Assembly (NCBI RefSeq): GCF_018138145.1
Contig: NZ_CP073104.1
Location: 2,790,001 to 2,854,000, forward strand
Direction: 5' to 3'
From: Pseudomonas sp. SCA2728.1_7
Lineage (GTDB): Bacteria; Pseudomonadota; Gammaproteobacteria; Pseudomonadales; Pseudomonadaceae
Length of the DNA stretch: 64,000 nucleotides
Translations under genes and position numbers: made by a program
In this document: positions 44,610-54,193 of the stretch, one piece after another
Numbering within the stretch: position 1 is the stretch's first letter
Layout of the letters: each line of letters starts with the position of its first letter
Notes under the pieces: generated by a model
What the model saw: only the letters and a program-made list of their open reading frames with translations
Told to the model about the DNA's origin: nothing
Databases searched by the model: none

Positions 44610-47201
44610 ATGTCATCGCGTAAATTTGGACTCAACCTGGTGGTGGTTCTGGCAATCGCTGCCCTGTTCACCGGTTTCTGGGCGCTGATCAATCGCCCGG
44701 TTTCCGCGCCGAACTGGCCGGAGCAGATCTCCGGTTTCTCCTATTCGCCGTTCCAGCAGGGACAATATCCGCAGAAAGATCAGTATCCATCTGACGACGA
44801 AATGCGCCGCGATCTGGAGATCATGAGCAAGTTGACGGACAACATCCGCATCTACTCGGTCGACGGTTCGCTGCAAGACATCCCGAAACTGGCTGAAGAG
44901 TTCGGCCTGCGCGTGACCCTGGGGATCTGGATCAGCCCCGACCAGGAACGCAACGAACGGGAAATCACCCGCGCGATCGAACTGGCCAATACCTCACGCA
45001 GTGTGGTGCGCGTGGTGGTCGGTAACGAAGCGATCTTCCGCAAGGAAATCACCGCCCAAGAGCTGAGCGTATTGCTTGATCGCGTGCGCGCTGCGGTGAA
45101 AGTGCCGGTGACCACCTCCGAGCAATGGCACGTCTGGGAAGAACATCCAGAGCTGGCGAAGCACGTTGACCTGATCGCCGCCCACGTTCTGCCGTACTGG
45201 GAGTTCATCCCGGTCGACAAGGCCGGGCAGTTCGTGTTCGACCGTGCCCGCGACCTGAAAAAGATGTTCCCGAAAAAACCGCTGCTGCTCTCCGAGGTCG
45301 GCTGGCCGAGCAACGGTCGCATGCGCGGTGGCGCCGATGCGTCGCCGGCGGATCAAGCGATTTACCTGCGTACCCTGGTCAACAAGCTCAATCGCCAAGG
45401 CTTCAACTACTTCGTGATCGAAGCGTTTGACCAGCCGTGGAAGGCCAGCGACGAAGGTTCGGTCGGCGCCTATTGGGGCGTGTTCAACGCCGCGCGCCAG
45501 CAGAAATTCAACTTCGAAGGCCCGGTGGTCGCGATCCCGCAATGGCGCGTGCTGGCGATCGGTTCGGTGGTGCTGGCGCTGTTGTCGCTGACCTTGCTGA
45601 TGATCGACGGCTCGGCCCTGCGTCAGCGCGGGCGGATCTTCCTGACCTTTATCGCCTTCCTCTGCGGTTCGGTGCTGGTATGGATCGGTTACGACTACAG
45701 CCTGCAATACAGCACGTGGTTCAGTCTGACGGTCGGGTTCCTCTTGGCGCTCGGCGCGCTCGGGGTGTTTATCGTCTTGCTGACGGAGGCGCATGAGCTG
45801 GCCGAGGCGGTGTGGATTCACAAACGTCGGCGTGAATTCCTGCCGGTCGAGGGCGACTCCAGCTATCGCCCGAAAGTCTCGATCCACGTGCCGTGCTACA
45901 ACGAGCCGCCGGAGATGGTCAAACAGACCCTCGACGCACTGGCAGCGCTCGATTATCCGGACTACGAAGTCCTGATCATCGACAACAACACCAAGGATCC
46001 GGCGGTATGGGAGCCGGTGCGCGATTACTGCGAAACCCTCGGCCCGCGCTTCAAGTTCTTTCACGTCTCGCCGCTGGCCGGTTTCAAGGGTGGTGCGCTG
46101 AACTACCTGATCCCGCACACCGCCAAAGATGCCGAAGTGATCGCCGTGATCGACTCCGATTACTGCGTGCATCCGAACTGGCTCAAGCACATGGTGCCGC
46201 ACTTCGCCGACCCGAAAATCGCTGTGGTGCAATCGCCGCAAGATTATCGCGACCAGAACGAAAGCACCTTCAAGAAGCTCTGCTACGCCGAATACAAAGG
46301 TTTCTTCCACATCGGCATGGTCACCCGTAACGACCGTGACGCGATCATTCAGCACGGCACCATGACCATGACCCGTCGTTCGGTGCTGGAAGAATTGGGT
46401 TGGGCCGACTGGTGCATCTGTGAAGATGCCGAACTCGGTCTGCGCGTGTTCGAAAAAGGCCTGTCGGCGGCGTATTACCACGACAGCTACGGCAAGGGCC
46501 TGATGCCGGATACGTTTATCGACTTCAAGAAACAGCGTTTCCGTTGGGCCTACGGCGCGATTCAGATCATCAAACGCCACACCGGCAGCCTGTTGCGCGG
46601 CAAGGACACCGAGCTGACCCGTGGCCAGCGTTATCATTTCCTCGCGGGCTGGTTGCCGTGGGTCGCGGACGGCATGAATATCTTCTTCACCGTCGGTGCG
46701 CTGTTGTGGTCGGCGGCAATGATCATCGTGCCGCAACGGGTCGATCCGCCGCTGCTGATCTTCGCAATCCCGCCACTGGCGCTGTTCGTGTTCAAGGTCG
46801 GCAAGATCATCTTCCTCTACCGTCGCGCGGTCGGCGTGAACCTGAAGGATGCATTCTGCGCGGCACTGGCCGGGCTGGCGTTGTCGCACACCATCGCCAA
46901 AGCGGTGCTGTACGGTTTCTTCACCAGCAGCATTCCGTTCTTCCGCACGCCGAAAAACGCCGATAACCACGGCTTCTGGGTGGCGATTTCCGAAGCGCGC
47001 GAAGAGCTGTTCATCATGCTGCTGTTGTGGGGCGCGGCGCTGGGGATCTTCCTGGTCAATGGCATGCCAAGCAACGACATGCGTTTCTGGGTGGTGATGT
47101 TGCTGGTGCAGTCGCTGCCGTATCTGGCGGCGCTGATCATGGCGTTCCTGTCGTCGTTGCCGAAACCGGCCGCTGCGCCTGAGCCGGCGCCGGTCGTCTA
47201 A
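44610..47201 (+). CDS. ndvB: NdvB-type glucan synthase: GH17 domain fused to GT2 glycosyltransferase
   Basis: Membrane enzyme for periplasmic beta-(1,3)-glucans; in P. aeruginosa ndvB is linked to biofilm-specific antibiotic tolerance. After a first membrane span (8-27) a periplasmic GH17 domain covers about 40-300, with acid E140 (VVGNEAIFR) and nucleophile E229 (LLLSEVGWPSNG). Spans near 310-395 precede a GT2 domain with DSD at 515-517, ED at 605-606 and QRFRW at 642-646, then more spans to the end. The start MSSRKFGLN gives 863 aa; an upstream in-frame start was rejected. dapE follows, as in P. aeruginosa. Confidence 0.92.
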   Translation: MSSRKFGLNLVVVLAIAALFTGFWALINRPVSAPNWPEQISGFSYSPFQQGQYPQKDQYPSDDEMRRDLEIMSKLTDNIRIYSVDGSLQDIPKLAEEFGLRVTLGIWISPDQERNEREITRAIELANTSRSVVRVVVGNEAIFRKEITAQELSVLLDRVRAAVKVPVTTSEQWHVWEEHPELAKHVDLIAAHVLPYWEFIPVDKAGQFVFDRARDLKKMFPKKPLLLSEVGWPSNGRMRGGADASPADQAIYLRTLVNKLNRQGFNYFVIEAFDQPWKASDEGSVGAYWGVFNAARQQKFNFEGPVVAIPQWRVLAIGSVVLALLSLTLLMIDGSALRQRGRIFLTFIAFLCGSVLVWIGYDYSLQYSTWFSLTVGFLLALGALGVFIVLLTEAHELAEAVWIHKRRREFLPVEGDSSYRPKVSIHVPCYNEPPEMVKQTLDALAALDYPDYEVLIIDNNTKDPAVWEPVRDYCETLGPRFKFFHVSPLAGFKGGALNYLIPHTAKDAEVIAVIDSDYCVHPNWLKHMVPHFADPKIAVVQSPQDYRDQNESTFKKLCYAEYKGFFHIGMVTRNDRDAIIQHGTMTMTRRSVLEELGWADWCICEDAELGLRVFEKGLSAAYYHDSYGKGLMPDTFIDFKKQRFRWAYGAIQIIKRHTGSLLRGKDTELTRGQRYHFLAGWLPWVADGMNIFFTVGALLWSAAMIIVPQRVDPPLLIFAIPPLALFVFKVGKIIFLYRRAVGVNLKDAFCAALAGLALSHTIAKAVLYGFFTSSIPFFRTPKNADNHGFWVAISEAREELFIMLLLWGAALGIFLVNGMPSNDMRFWVVMLLVQSLPYLAALIMAFLSSLPKPAAAPEPAPVV

Positions 47202-47218
47202 ATCCTCATCGATGCACT

Positions 47219-47248
47219 AAACGGCGGCCAATGGTCGCCGTTTTGCTT
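47219..47248 (+). terminator. Intrinsic terminator after ndvB
   Basis: AAACGGCG and CGCCGTTT pair over 8 bp, with an inner CC/GG, followed by TTGCTTT. It starts 17 bp after the ndvB stop. Confidence 0.85.
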
Positions 47249-47312
47249 TAAGATAACCGCCATTTTGCGGGGCTTGGCGTGATACGCGGTGTAACCGACC
47301 GAACCCAATCCC

Positions 47313-47402
47313 TGTGGGAGCGAGCTTGCTCGCGAAGGCTTTGTAACATTCAACCCTTATGTTGCCTGATACACCGCATTCGCGAGCAGGCTCGCTCCCA
47401 CA
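47313..47402. repeat. Inverted REP pair, A-type arms
   Basis: TGTGGGAGCGAGCTTGCTCG at 47313 (CTT variant) faces an arm ending at 47402. It lies between the ndvB terminator and dapE. A longer in-frame dapE start would translate this repeat. Confidence 0.9.
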
Positions 47403-47439
47403 TTGGCCCTCGCTCAAATTCATGACCCCGGAGTTTTCC

Positions 47440-48591
47440 ATGACGGCCCACGCCGACCTTTCGCCGACCCTCCAACTCGCCATCGACCTGATCCGCCGTC
47501 CGTCCGTGACGCCGGTCGACGCCGATTGCCAGAAGCAGATGATGCAGCGCCTGGGCGATGCCGGTTTTACTCTCGAGCCGATGCGCATCGAAGATGTGGA
47601 TAACTTCTGGGCGACCCACGGCAACAACGACGGCCCCGTGCTGTGCTTCGCCGGCCACACCGACGTGGTGCCGACCGGTCCGGTCACCGCATGGCAGATC
47701 GACCCGTTCAACGCACTGATCGACGAACACGGCATGCTCTGCGGCCGTGGCGCGGCAGACATGAAAGGCAGCCTGGCGTCGATGACCGTCGCCGCTGAGC
47801 GTTTCGTCGCCGATTACCCGAACCACAAGGGCAAGGTCGCGTTCCTGATCACCAGCGATGAAGAAGGCCCGGCGCACCACGGCACTAAAGCGGTGGTCGA
47901 GCGTTTGGCCGCGCGTAACGAGCGTCTGGACTGGTGCATCGTCGGCGAACCGTCGAGCACCACATTGGTCGGCGACGTGGTGAAGAACGGCCGTCGCGGT
48001 TCGTTGGGCGCCAAGCTCACCGTCAAAGGCATTCAGGGCCACGTCGCCTATCCACACTTGGCGAAGAACCCGATCCACCTCGCCGCTCCGGCGCTGGCCG
48101 AACTGGCCGCCGAGCATTGGGATCACGGTAACGATTTCTTCCCGCCGACCAGCTTCCAGATTTCCAACGTCAACTCCGGCACCGGCGCGACCAACGTGAT
48201 TCCGGGTGATCTGGTGGCGGTGTTCAACTTCCGTTTCTCCACCGAGTCGACCGTTGAAGGCCTGCAGAAACGCGTGGCTGACATTCTCGACAAGCACGAT
48301 CTGGACTGGCACATCGACTGGGCGCTGTCCGGCCTGCCGTTCCTCACCGAACCGGGTGCGCTGCTCGACGCGGTGTCGGCGAGCATCAAGGACATCACCG
48401 GCCGTGAGACCAAAGCGTCGACCAGCGGTGGTACTTCCGATGGCCGTTTCATCGCGACCATGGGCACGCAGGTTGTTGAACTGGGCCCGGTCAACGCGAC
48501 CATTCACCAGGTCAACGAACGCGTGCTGGCGGCGGATCTCGACGTACTGACCGAGATCTACTACCAGACCCTGATCAAGTTGCTCGCCTGA
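47440..48591 (+). CDS. dapE: Succinyl-diaminopimelate desuccinylase
   Basis: Two-zinc M20 peptidase-family hydrolase that releases LL-DAP and succinate. Metal ligands are H73 and D75 in [11 protein letters not shown]107 in GRGAADMKG and the Glu pair 141-142 in [16 protein letters not shown] and GGTSDGRF are also typical. The start [14 protein letters not shown] has GGAG upstream and gives 383 aa; an upstream start at 47359 runs through a REP. The stop shares a base with the rlmA start (TGATG). Confidence 0.96.
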   Translation: MTAHADLSPTLQLAIDLIRRPSVTPVDADCQKQMMQRLGDAGFTLEPMRIEDVDNFWATHGNNDGPVLCFAGHTDVVPTGPVTAWQIDPFNALIDEHGMLCGRGAADMKGSLASMTVAAERFVADYPNHKGKVAFLITSDEEGPAHHGTKAVVERLAARNERLDWCIVGEPSSTTLVGDVVKNGRRGSLGAKLTVKGIQGHVAYPHLAKNPIHLAAPALAELAAEHWDHGNDFFPPTSFQISNVNSGTGATNVIPGDLVAVFNFRFSTESTVEGLQKRVADILDKHDLDWHIDWALSGLPFLTEPGALLDAVSASIKDITGRETKASTSGGTSDGRFIATMGTQVVELGPVNATIHQVNERVLAADLDVLTEIYYQTLIKLLA

Positions 48592-49400
48592 TGCTCGCTT
48601 GCCCCATCTGCAATGAACCGCTGAATGCGGTGGACAATGGCGTGGTCTGCCCCGCCGGCCACCGCTTCGACCGTGCGCGCCAGGGTTACCTGAACCTGCT
48701 GCCGGTGCAGCACAAGAACAGCCGCGACCCTGGCGACAACCAGGCCATGGTCGAGGCGCGCCGGGACTTTCTGAATGCCGGGCATTACGCGCCGGTGGCC
48801 AAGCGTCTGGCCGAACTGGCGGCGAGTTATGCGCCGGATCGCTGGGTCGACATCGGTTGTGGCGAGGGTTACTACACCGCGCAGATTGCCGAGGCCTTGC
48901 CGAACGCTGATGGCTACGCGCTGGATATTTCCCGCGAGGCGGTCAAACGCGCCTGCAAGCGCAACCCGGCGATTAGCTGGTTGATCGCCAGCATGGCCCG
49001 TGTGCCGTTGGCGTCGGGCAGTTGCCAGTTTCTCGCCAGCGTTTTCAGTCCACTGGATTGGGAAGAAGCCAAGCGTTTGCTCAGTGTCGGCGGTGGCCTG
49101 ATGAAAGTCGGCCCGACCAGCGGCCACCTGATGGAACTGCGCGAACGCCTTTATGACGAAGTGCGCGAGTACACCGACGACAAGCATCTGGCCCTGGTGC
49201 CGCAAGGCATGGCGCTGGCGCACAGTGAAACCCTGGAATTCAAGCTAACGCTGGACAAGCCCGAGGATCGCGCCAACCTGTTGGCGATGACACCCCACGG
49301 CTGGCGCGCCAGTGCCGAGCGTCGCGCGGCGGTGATCGAACAGGCCGAGCCGTTCGAGACCACCGTGTCGATGCGCTACGATTATTTCGTTCTTCAATAA
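48591..49400 (+). CDS. rlmA: 23S rRNA (guanine-N1) methyltransferase RlmA
   Basis: Methylates N1 of G745 (E. coli numbering) in 23S rRNA. The 269-residue protein has an N-terminal zinc site (C4, C7, C20, H24 in CPICNEPL...VCPAGHRF) and a SAM-binding motif VDIGCGEGYYTAQIA near 85. NSRDPGDNQAMVEARRDFL is a family hallmark. It is coupled to dapE by TGATG. A 6-bp GC hairpin lies about 10 bp past the stop (49410-49425) but lacks a T-run. Confidence 0.92.
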   Translation: MLACPICNEPLNAVDNGVVCPAGHRFDRARQGYLNLLPVQHKNSRDPGDNQAMVEARRDFLNAGHYAPVAKRLAELAASYAPDRWVDIGCGEGYYTAQIAEALPNADGYALDISREAVKRACKRNPAISWLIASMARVPLASGSCQFLASVFSPLDWEEAKRLLSVGGGLMKVGPTSGHLMELRERLYDEVREYTDDKHLALVPQGMALAHSETLEFKLTLDKPEDRANLLAMTPHGWRASAERRAAVIEQAEPFETTVSMRYDYFVLQ

Positions 49401-49475
49401 CTTTTGGTTCCGGGCAAACGCCCGGGGCCGGCTAAATCCGCGAATGGATTTTTCAGACCCGCAGTGAGGACATCC

Positions 49476-49853
49476 ATGCGCCAACCGGATATCGAGATTT
49501 ACCTGAAAGACGCCGACGTCGACCACAAGGCCATTTCGGCCTGGCTGGGCGCCGCGCTGGGCCCGTGCAGCGACTGGGTACAGAAAGGCCAGACTTACAA
49601 GTGCAAGGCCGGCAACGTGCCGGTGACCTGGCTGCCGAAAGCCGTGGGCAAATGGAACAGCCTTTTTCTGGAAAGCGACCAGACCCCATGGGACGACGAC
49701 ATCGCCTGCGCCCGAGCAGCGTTTGCTGCACTGAACGTGGAAGTGCGTTGCGCGCCGGGCACGTGGGTTGAAGAAGAAGGCGAAGAGACAGCGGATCGCT
49801 GGATGCGTATCAGCGAAGACGGTGAAGAAGAAATCACCTGGAAAACCGCCTAA
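49476..49853 (+). CDS. Conserved hypothetical protein (PA1160-like position)
   Basis: I do not recognise a domain. The 125-residue protein is soluble, with no signal peptide or membrane span. It is Trp-rich (WLGAALGPCSDWV, WNSLFLESDQTPWDDD) and ends in a very acidic tail with WVEEEGEETADRW. The start MRQPDIEIYLKDADVDHKA follows GAGG at 6 bases. It lies between rlmA and a convergent cold-shock gene, the same order I recall from P. aeruginosa, so it is likely real and conserved. No function is proposed. Confidence 0.75.
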   Translation: MRQPDIEIYLKDADVDHKAISAWLGAALGPCSDWVQKGQTYKCKAGNVPVTWLPKAVGKWNSLFLESDQTPWDDDIACARAAFAALNVEVRCAPGTWVEEEGEETADRWMRISEDGEEEITWKTA

Positions 49854-49865
49854 ACACCGATCCCA

Positions 49866-49956
49866 TGTAGGAGTGAGCCTGCTCGCGATTGCGGTGTGCC
49901 AGTCGATATCAATGTTGACTGATTCAGCGCAATCGCGAGCAGGCTCACTCCTACAA
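49866..49956. repeat. Inverted REP pair, B-type arms
   Basis: TGTAGGAGTGAGCCTGCTCG at ~49867 faces its complement ending near 49956, between convergent genes (hypothetical and csp). Confidence 0.9.
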
Positions 49957-49983
49957 TGGTTTTTGGCGTTCTTGAGGTTTGTG

Positions 49984-50193
49984 TTACAGGCCTACAACGT
50001 CCTCAGCCTGCAAACCCTTCTCGCCAGTAATCACCGCGTATTCAACCTGCTGGCCTTCGGTCAGCGACCGATGCCCTTCGCCACGAATCGCGCGGTAGTG
50101 CACGAACACGTCCACCCCGTCTTCGCGCTGGATAAAGCCGTAGCCCTTGGCGTCGTTGAACCACTTCACGTTGCCGGTTTCACGTGTTGCCAT
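49984..50193 (-). CDS. Cold-shock domain protein (CspA family)
   Basis: A 69-residue single cold-shock domain that binds single-stranded nucleic acid. RNP1 is KGYGFIQ (16-22) and RNP2 is VFVHY (29-33), near the usual places; GNVKWFN is at 7-13. AAGGAG precedes the ATG. The 5' leader carries a 7-bp hairpin (50223-50243). Whether it is cold-induced cannot be told; many Pseudomonas Csps are not. It is divergent from plsB. Confidence 0.93.
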   Translation of the reverse strand: MATRETGNVKWFNDAKGYGFIQREDGVDVFVHYRAIRGEGHRSLTEGQQVEYAVITGEKGLQAEDVVGL

Positions 50194-50222
50194 CTGTTCA
50201 TACTCCTTTTTTATTATTGAAC

Positions 50223-50243
50223 AGGCTTTTCGCAGGAAAGCCT
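50223..50243 (-). promoter_or_regulatory. Hairpin in the leader of the cold-shock gene
   Basis: AGGCTTT and AAAGCCT form a 7-bp stem with a 7-base loop about 30 bases upstream of the csp start. It may be a leader structure; it has no T-run, so a terminator is unlikely. Confidence 0.35.
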
Positions 50244-50431
50244 TAGAGGAACGTCAGCCTGCGTCCGACGTCCATAAAAGGGCCCCGGCGACAGACCGCC
50301 GAGTATATGACAGGTGCGAAAAGTCTCAACAGGAGATTACTTCGCCGCTTTTTTGCCGATTTTCAGTGAATCCGGCACACTATCGCCCTCCCGAGCAAAC
50401 GCTCGGTTTTATCCACTCATGCAGAAGCCGT

Positions 50432-52933
50432 ATGACCCGTTCCCCGTTCCGCCGTCTTGTGTTTGGCACCCTGCGCCGACTGTTGTACCTCTGGGTCCGC
50501 TCGGAGACGATCAACCAGTCGTCGTTCACCCTCAACCTCGACCGCAGTCGTCCGGTGTTCTACGTCCTGCAAAACCCTTCGCTGACCGATCTGGCCGTGC
50601 TCGACACCGAGTGCACCAAGGCCGGCCTGCCGCGTCCGGTGCTGCCGGTGTCGGTGGGTTCGCTGATCGAGCCGGCAGCGTTTTTCTACCTGACGCCGGA
50701 TCCGGACTGGCTCGGCCGCCAGGACAAACGCGGTGCGCCGCCGACCCTGACCCGTCTGGTCAGCGCCCTCACCCAGAATGCTGCCGAAGATGCGCAAATC
50801 ATCCCGGTCAGCGTGTTCTGGGGGCAGTCGCCGGACAGCGAAAACAGTCCGTGGAAGCTGCTGTTCGCCGACAGCTGGGCCGTTACCGGACGTCTGCGTC
50901 GGCTACTGAGCATCATCGTCCTGGGGCGTAAAACCCGCGTGCAGTTCTCCGCGCCGATCCACCTGCGTGAACTGATCGAGCACAACAAGGGCCACGAACG
51001 CACCGTGCGCATGGCCCAGCGCATTCTGCGCGTGCACTTCCGCAACCTCAAAGCCGCGGTCATCGGCCCGGACATTTCCCACCGCCGTAACCTGGTCAAA
51101 GGCCTGCTCAACCAGCCGTTGGTCAAGCAAGCGATCCTCGACGAAGCCGAGCGCGAAAACATCTCGCCGGAGAAAGCCAAGGCGCAGGCCCTGCGTTACG
51201 GCAACGAAATCGCGTCGGACTACACCTACACCGCGATCCGCTTCCTTGAAGTGGTGCTGAGCTGGTTCTGGAACAAGATTTACGACGGCATCAAGGTCAA
51301 CCACATCGAAGGCGTGCAGAAAGTCGCGCAGGGTCACGAAGTGATCTACGTGCCATGCCACCGCAGCCACATCGACTACCTGCTGCTGTCGTATCTGCTG
51401 TTCCGCAACGGCCTGACCCCGCCGCACATCGCCGCCGGGATCAACCTGAACATGCCGGTGATCGGCAGCCTGCTGCGTCGTGGCGGCGCGTTCTTCATGC
51501 GCCGCACGTTCAAGGGCAATCCTCTGTACACCTCGGTGTTCAACGAATACCTGCACACCCTGTTCACCAAAGGCTTCCCGGTCGAGTACTTCGTCGAGGG
51601 TGGCCGCTCGCGCACCGGGCGCATGCTGCAACCGAAAACCGGCATGCTCGCGATCACGATGCGCAGCTTCCTGCGTTCGTCGCGCATGCCGATCGTGTTT
51701 GTGCCGGTGTACATCGGTTACGAGCGCGTGCTGGAAGGTCGCACCTACCTCGGCGAACTGCGCGGCGCGAGCAAGAAGAAAGAATCGATCTTTGATATTT
51801 TCAAAGTCATCGGTGCGCTCAAGCAGCGTTTCGGTCAGGTCGCAGTGAACTTCGGTGAGCCAATCAAACTGGCGGAATTCCTCGACGCCGAGCAACCGGA
51901 CTGGCGCCAGCAGGAACTCGGCCCGCAGTACAAACCGGCGTGGCTCAACGAAACCACCAATCGCCTCGGCGAGAAAGTCGCGCAGCATTTGAACGAAGCG
52001 GCGGCGATCAACCCGGTAAATCTAGTGGCGCTGGCGCTGCTGTCGACCACGCGTCTGGCGCTGGATGATCGCGCCATGGCGCGGGTGCTGGATCTGTATC
52101 TGGCGCTGCTGCGCAAAGTCCCGTACTCGCCGCACACCACCTTGCCGGAAGGCGATGGCCGGGCGCTGATCGAGCATGTGAAAGACATGGACCTGCTCGC
52201 CGAGCAGAACGATGCGCTGGGCAAGATTCTCTATCTGGACGAGCAGAACGCCGTCCTGATGACCTACTACCGCAACAACGTGTTGCACATCTTCGCGTTG
52301 CCAGCGCTGCTGGCGAGCTTCTTCCAGAGCGCGTCGCGCATGAGCCGCGAACAGATCCTGCGCTACACCCGCGCGCTGTATCCGTACCTGCAATCGGAGC
52401 TGTTCATTCGCTGGACGCTGGATGAGTTGGACGGTGTGGTTGATCAGTGGCTCGAAGCGTTCGTCGAGCAAGGCCTGCTGCGTTTCGAGAAGGATGTGTA
52501 CCTGCGTCCGGCGCCAAGTTCGCGGCATTTCGTCCTGCTGACGCTGCTGTCGAAGAGCATCGCCCAGACCTTGCAGCGCTTCTACATGACCGTGTCCTTG
52601 CTGCTCAACAGCGGCCAGAACAGCATCAGCGCCGAAGAGCTGGAAGACCTCTGTACGGTCATGGCTCAGCGCCTGTCGATCCTCCACGGCCTGAATGCGC
52701 CGGAGTTCTTCGACAAGAGTCTGTTCCGTCACTTCATCCAGACGATGCTCGACCTCGACGTGCTGCGTCGCGACGAGGCCGGCAAGCTGAGTTACCACGA
52801 ACTGCTCGGCGAACTCGCCGAAGGCGCGGCCAAACGCGTGTTGCCGGCGGAGATTCGTTTGTCGATCCGCCAAGTTGCACTGCATCGCAGTGAAGATGCT
52901 GCCGATCAGGTCGTCGCCCAACCCGAGACCTGA
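50432..52933 (+). CDS. plsB: Glycerol-3-phosphate acyltransferase PlsB
   Basis: Inner-membrane acyltransferase that makes lysophosphatidate from glycerol 3-phosphate and acyl-CoA or acyl-ACP. The 833-residue protein has the HX4D motif in [25 protein letters not shown], the third motif [13 protein letters not shown], and [13 protein letters not shown]. The start [14 protein letters not shown] matches other Pseudomonas PlsB proteins; the open frame upstream to 50147 has no such match. It is divergent from csp and followed by a degenerate REP pair. Confidence 0.95.
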   Translation: MTRSPFRRLVFGTLRRLLYLWVRSETINQSSFTLNLDRSRPVFYVLQNPSLTDLAVLDTECTKAGLPRPVLPVSVGSLIEPAAFFYLTPDPDWLGRQDKRGAPPTLTRLVSALTQNAAEDAQIIPVSVFWGQSPDSENSPWKLLFADSWAVTGRLRRLLSIIVLGRKTRVQFSAPIHLRELIEHNKGHERTVRMAQRILRVHFRNLKAAVIGPDISHRRNLVKGLLNQPLVKQAILDEAERENISPEKAKAQALRYGNEIASDYTYTAIRFLEVVLSWFWNKIYDGIKVNHIEGVQKVAQGHEVIYVPCHRSHIDYLLLSYLLFRNGLTPPHIAAGINLNMPVIGSLLRRGGAFFMRRTFKGNPLYTSVFNEYLHTLFTKGFPVEYFVEGGRSRTGRMLQPKTGMLAITMRSFLRSSRMPIVFVPVYIGYERVLEGRTYLGELRGASKKKESIFDIFKVIGALKQRFGQVAVNFGEPIKLAEFLDAEQPDWRQQELGPQYKPAWLNETTNRLGEKVAQHLNEAAAINPVNLVALALLSTTRLALDDRAMARVLDLYLALLRKVPYSPHTTLPEGDGRALIEHVKDMDLLAEQNDALGKILYLDEQNAVLMTYYRNNVLHIFALPALLASFFQSASRMSREQILRYTRALYPYLQSELFIRWTLDELDGVVDQWLEAFVEQGLLRFEKDVYLRPAPSSRHFVLLTLLSKSIAQTLQRFYMTVSLLLNSGQNSISAEELEDLCTVMAQRLSILHGLNAPEFFDKSLFRHFIQTMLDLDVLRRDEAGKLSYHELLGELAEGAAKRVLPAEIRLSIRQVALHRSEDAADQVVAQPET

Positions 52934-52943
52934 TGCAAACCTG

Positions 52944-53046
52944 GTGGGAGTGAGCTTGCTCGCGAAGGTAGAGTGTCAGTCGACATCTCAGTGACTGAAA
53001 TACCGCTTTCGCGAGCAGGTCGAATCGTCGCACCGTCGCTCCCACA
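52944..53046. repeat. REP pair with an interrupted second arm
   Basis: The first arm is TGGGAGTGAGCTTGCTCGCG, a mix of A and B features. The second arm reads GCGAGCAGG, then TCGAATCGTCGCACCG, then TCGCTCCCACA, so about 16 bases separate the two halves. Confidence 0.85.
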
Positions 53047-53064
53047 CTGATAGGAGAATTCCCG

Positions 53065-53463
53065 ATGAAAAAACTCACCCTGCTCGCCGCCGCCACACTG
53101 TTGAGCGCCTGCCAATCGACCACACCTGCCGGCAAGGTCGGCCTCGACGGTGAAGTGTTCTACCTGCAGCGCATCGCCCTGCCACCGAGCGCGACCCTCA
53201 GCGTCAGCCTGCAAGACGTCTCGCTAGCCGACGCGCCAGCCGTCGTATTGGACGAGCAAAAAGGCCCGGTCAAAGGCCAGGTGCCGCTGCCCTTCCACTT
53301 GAGCTACGATCCGGCCCAAGTCAAACCGGGCCACCGTTACTCGGTCAGCGCGCGCATTGAAGTCAACGGTGAGTTGATGTTCATCACCACCGAAAACCAC
53401 GCCGTGCAACTCGACGGCAACGATCCGCAGCCGCTGAAAATCCGCGTCGACGCCGTTCGTTAA
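53065..53463 (+). CDS. YbaY/YscW-family lipoprotein
   Basis: Small predicted lipoprotein, 132 aa, with signal peptide and lipobox MKKLTLLAAATLLSAC (Cys16). The mature part is mostly beta (VGLDGEVFYLQRIALPPSAT, VSLQDVSLADAPAVVL, PFHLSYDPAQVKPGHRYSVS), the pattern of the YbaY/YscW family. The role of these proteins is poorly known; some relatives pilot secretins. AGGAGAATTCCCG precedes the ATG. It is followed 40 bp later by the DUF4197 gene, which also encodes an exported protein. Confidence 0.8.
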   Translation: MKKLTLLAAATLLSACQSTTPAGKVGLDGEVFYLQRIALPPSATLSVSLQDVSLADAPAVVLDEQKGPVKGQVPLPFHLSYDPAQVKPGHRYSVSARIEVNGELMFITTENHAVQLDGNDPQPLKIRVDAVR

Positions 53464-53503
53464 TCCATTTTCCGCAGCCCTTTTCCGCAACAAGGAAGCC
53501 GCC

Positions 53504-54193
53504 ATGCTCCGCCCTACCCTTCGCTTCGCTGGCCTGTGCGCAGGCCTGATGATCTCCGCCAGCGCGCTGGCCCTGTCGCTCAGTGACCTGTCACAAAAGG
53601 ACGCCACCGGCGGCCTCAAGGATGCCCTGACCCAAGGCGCGCAAATCGCTGTAAAGCAACTGGGCACCCCCGGCGGTTTCAGCAACAACCCCGACGTAAA
53701 AATCGAACTGCCGGGCAAACTCGGCAAAGCCGCGAGCAAGATGAAAGCCTTCGGCATGGGCGCTCAGGTTGAAGAACTGGAAACCGCGATGAACAAGGCT
53801 GCCGAATCCGCGGTGACCCAGGCCCAGCCAATCCTCGTCGACGCCGTGAAGAAAATGAGCGTGGAAGACGCCAAAGGCATCCTCAGCGGCGGCAAGGATT
53901 CGGCCACGCAATACCTCGACAAATCCAGCCGCGAACAGATCCGCGCCAAGTTCCTGCCGATCGTCAAGCAAGCGACCGACAAGGTTGGCGTGGCGCAGAA
54001 GTACAACTCGTTCGCGGGTCAGGCCGCTGCGTTTGGCGTTGTCGATGCGAAGAGCGCCAACGTTGAAAACTACGTGACCGAGCAGGCGCTGAATGGCCTG
54101 TTCGAAATGATCGGCAAACAGGAAGAAACCATCCGCCAGAACCCGGCTGCTGCGGCGACCAGTCTGGCGAAGAAGGTGTTCGGCACGCTTTAA
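53504..54193 (+). CDS. DUF4197 family exported protein
   Basis: The 229-residue protein has a cleavable signal peptide (MLRPTLRFAGLCAGLMISASALA) followed by an alpha-helical periplasmic domain. GLKDALTQGAQIAVKQLG, MNKAAESAVTQAQPILVDAV and YLDKSSREQIRAKFLPIVKQ are typical of DUF4197. Function is unknown. CAAGGAAG lies upstream. Its stop codon lies inside the facing fic stop region: the two genes overlap tail-to-tail by 4 bp. Confidence 0.85.
   Translation: MLRPTLRFAGLCAGLMISASALALSLSDLSQKDATGGLKDALTQGAQIAVKQLGTPGGFSNNPDVKIELPGKLGKAASKMKAFGMGAQVEELETAMNKAAESAVTQAQPILVDAVKKMSVEDAKGILSGGKDSATQYLDKSSREQIRAKFLPIVKQATDKVGVAQKYNSFAGQAAAFGVVDAKSANVENYVTEQALNGLFEMIGKQEETIRQNPAAAATSLAKKVFGTL

Noticed and set aside
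47359..47439. N-terminal extension of DapE
   Set aside because: It runs through a REP arm; MTAHADL has the better ribosome site and usual length.
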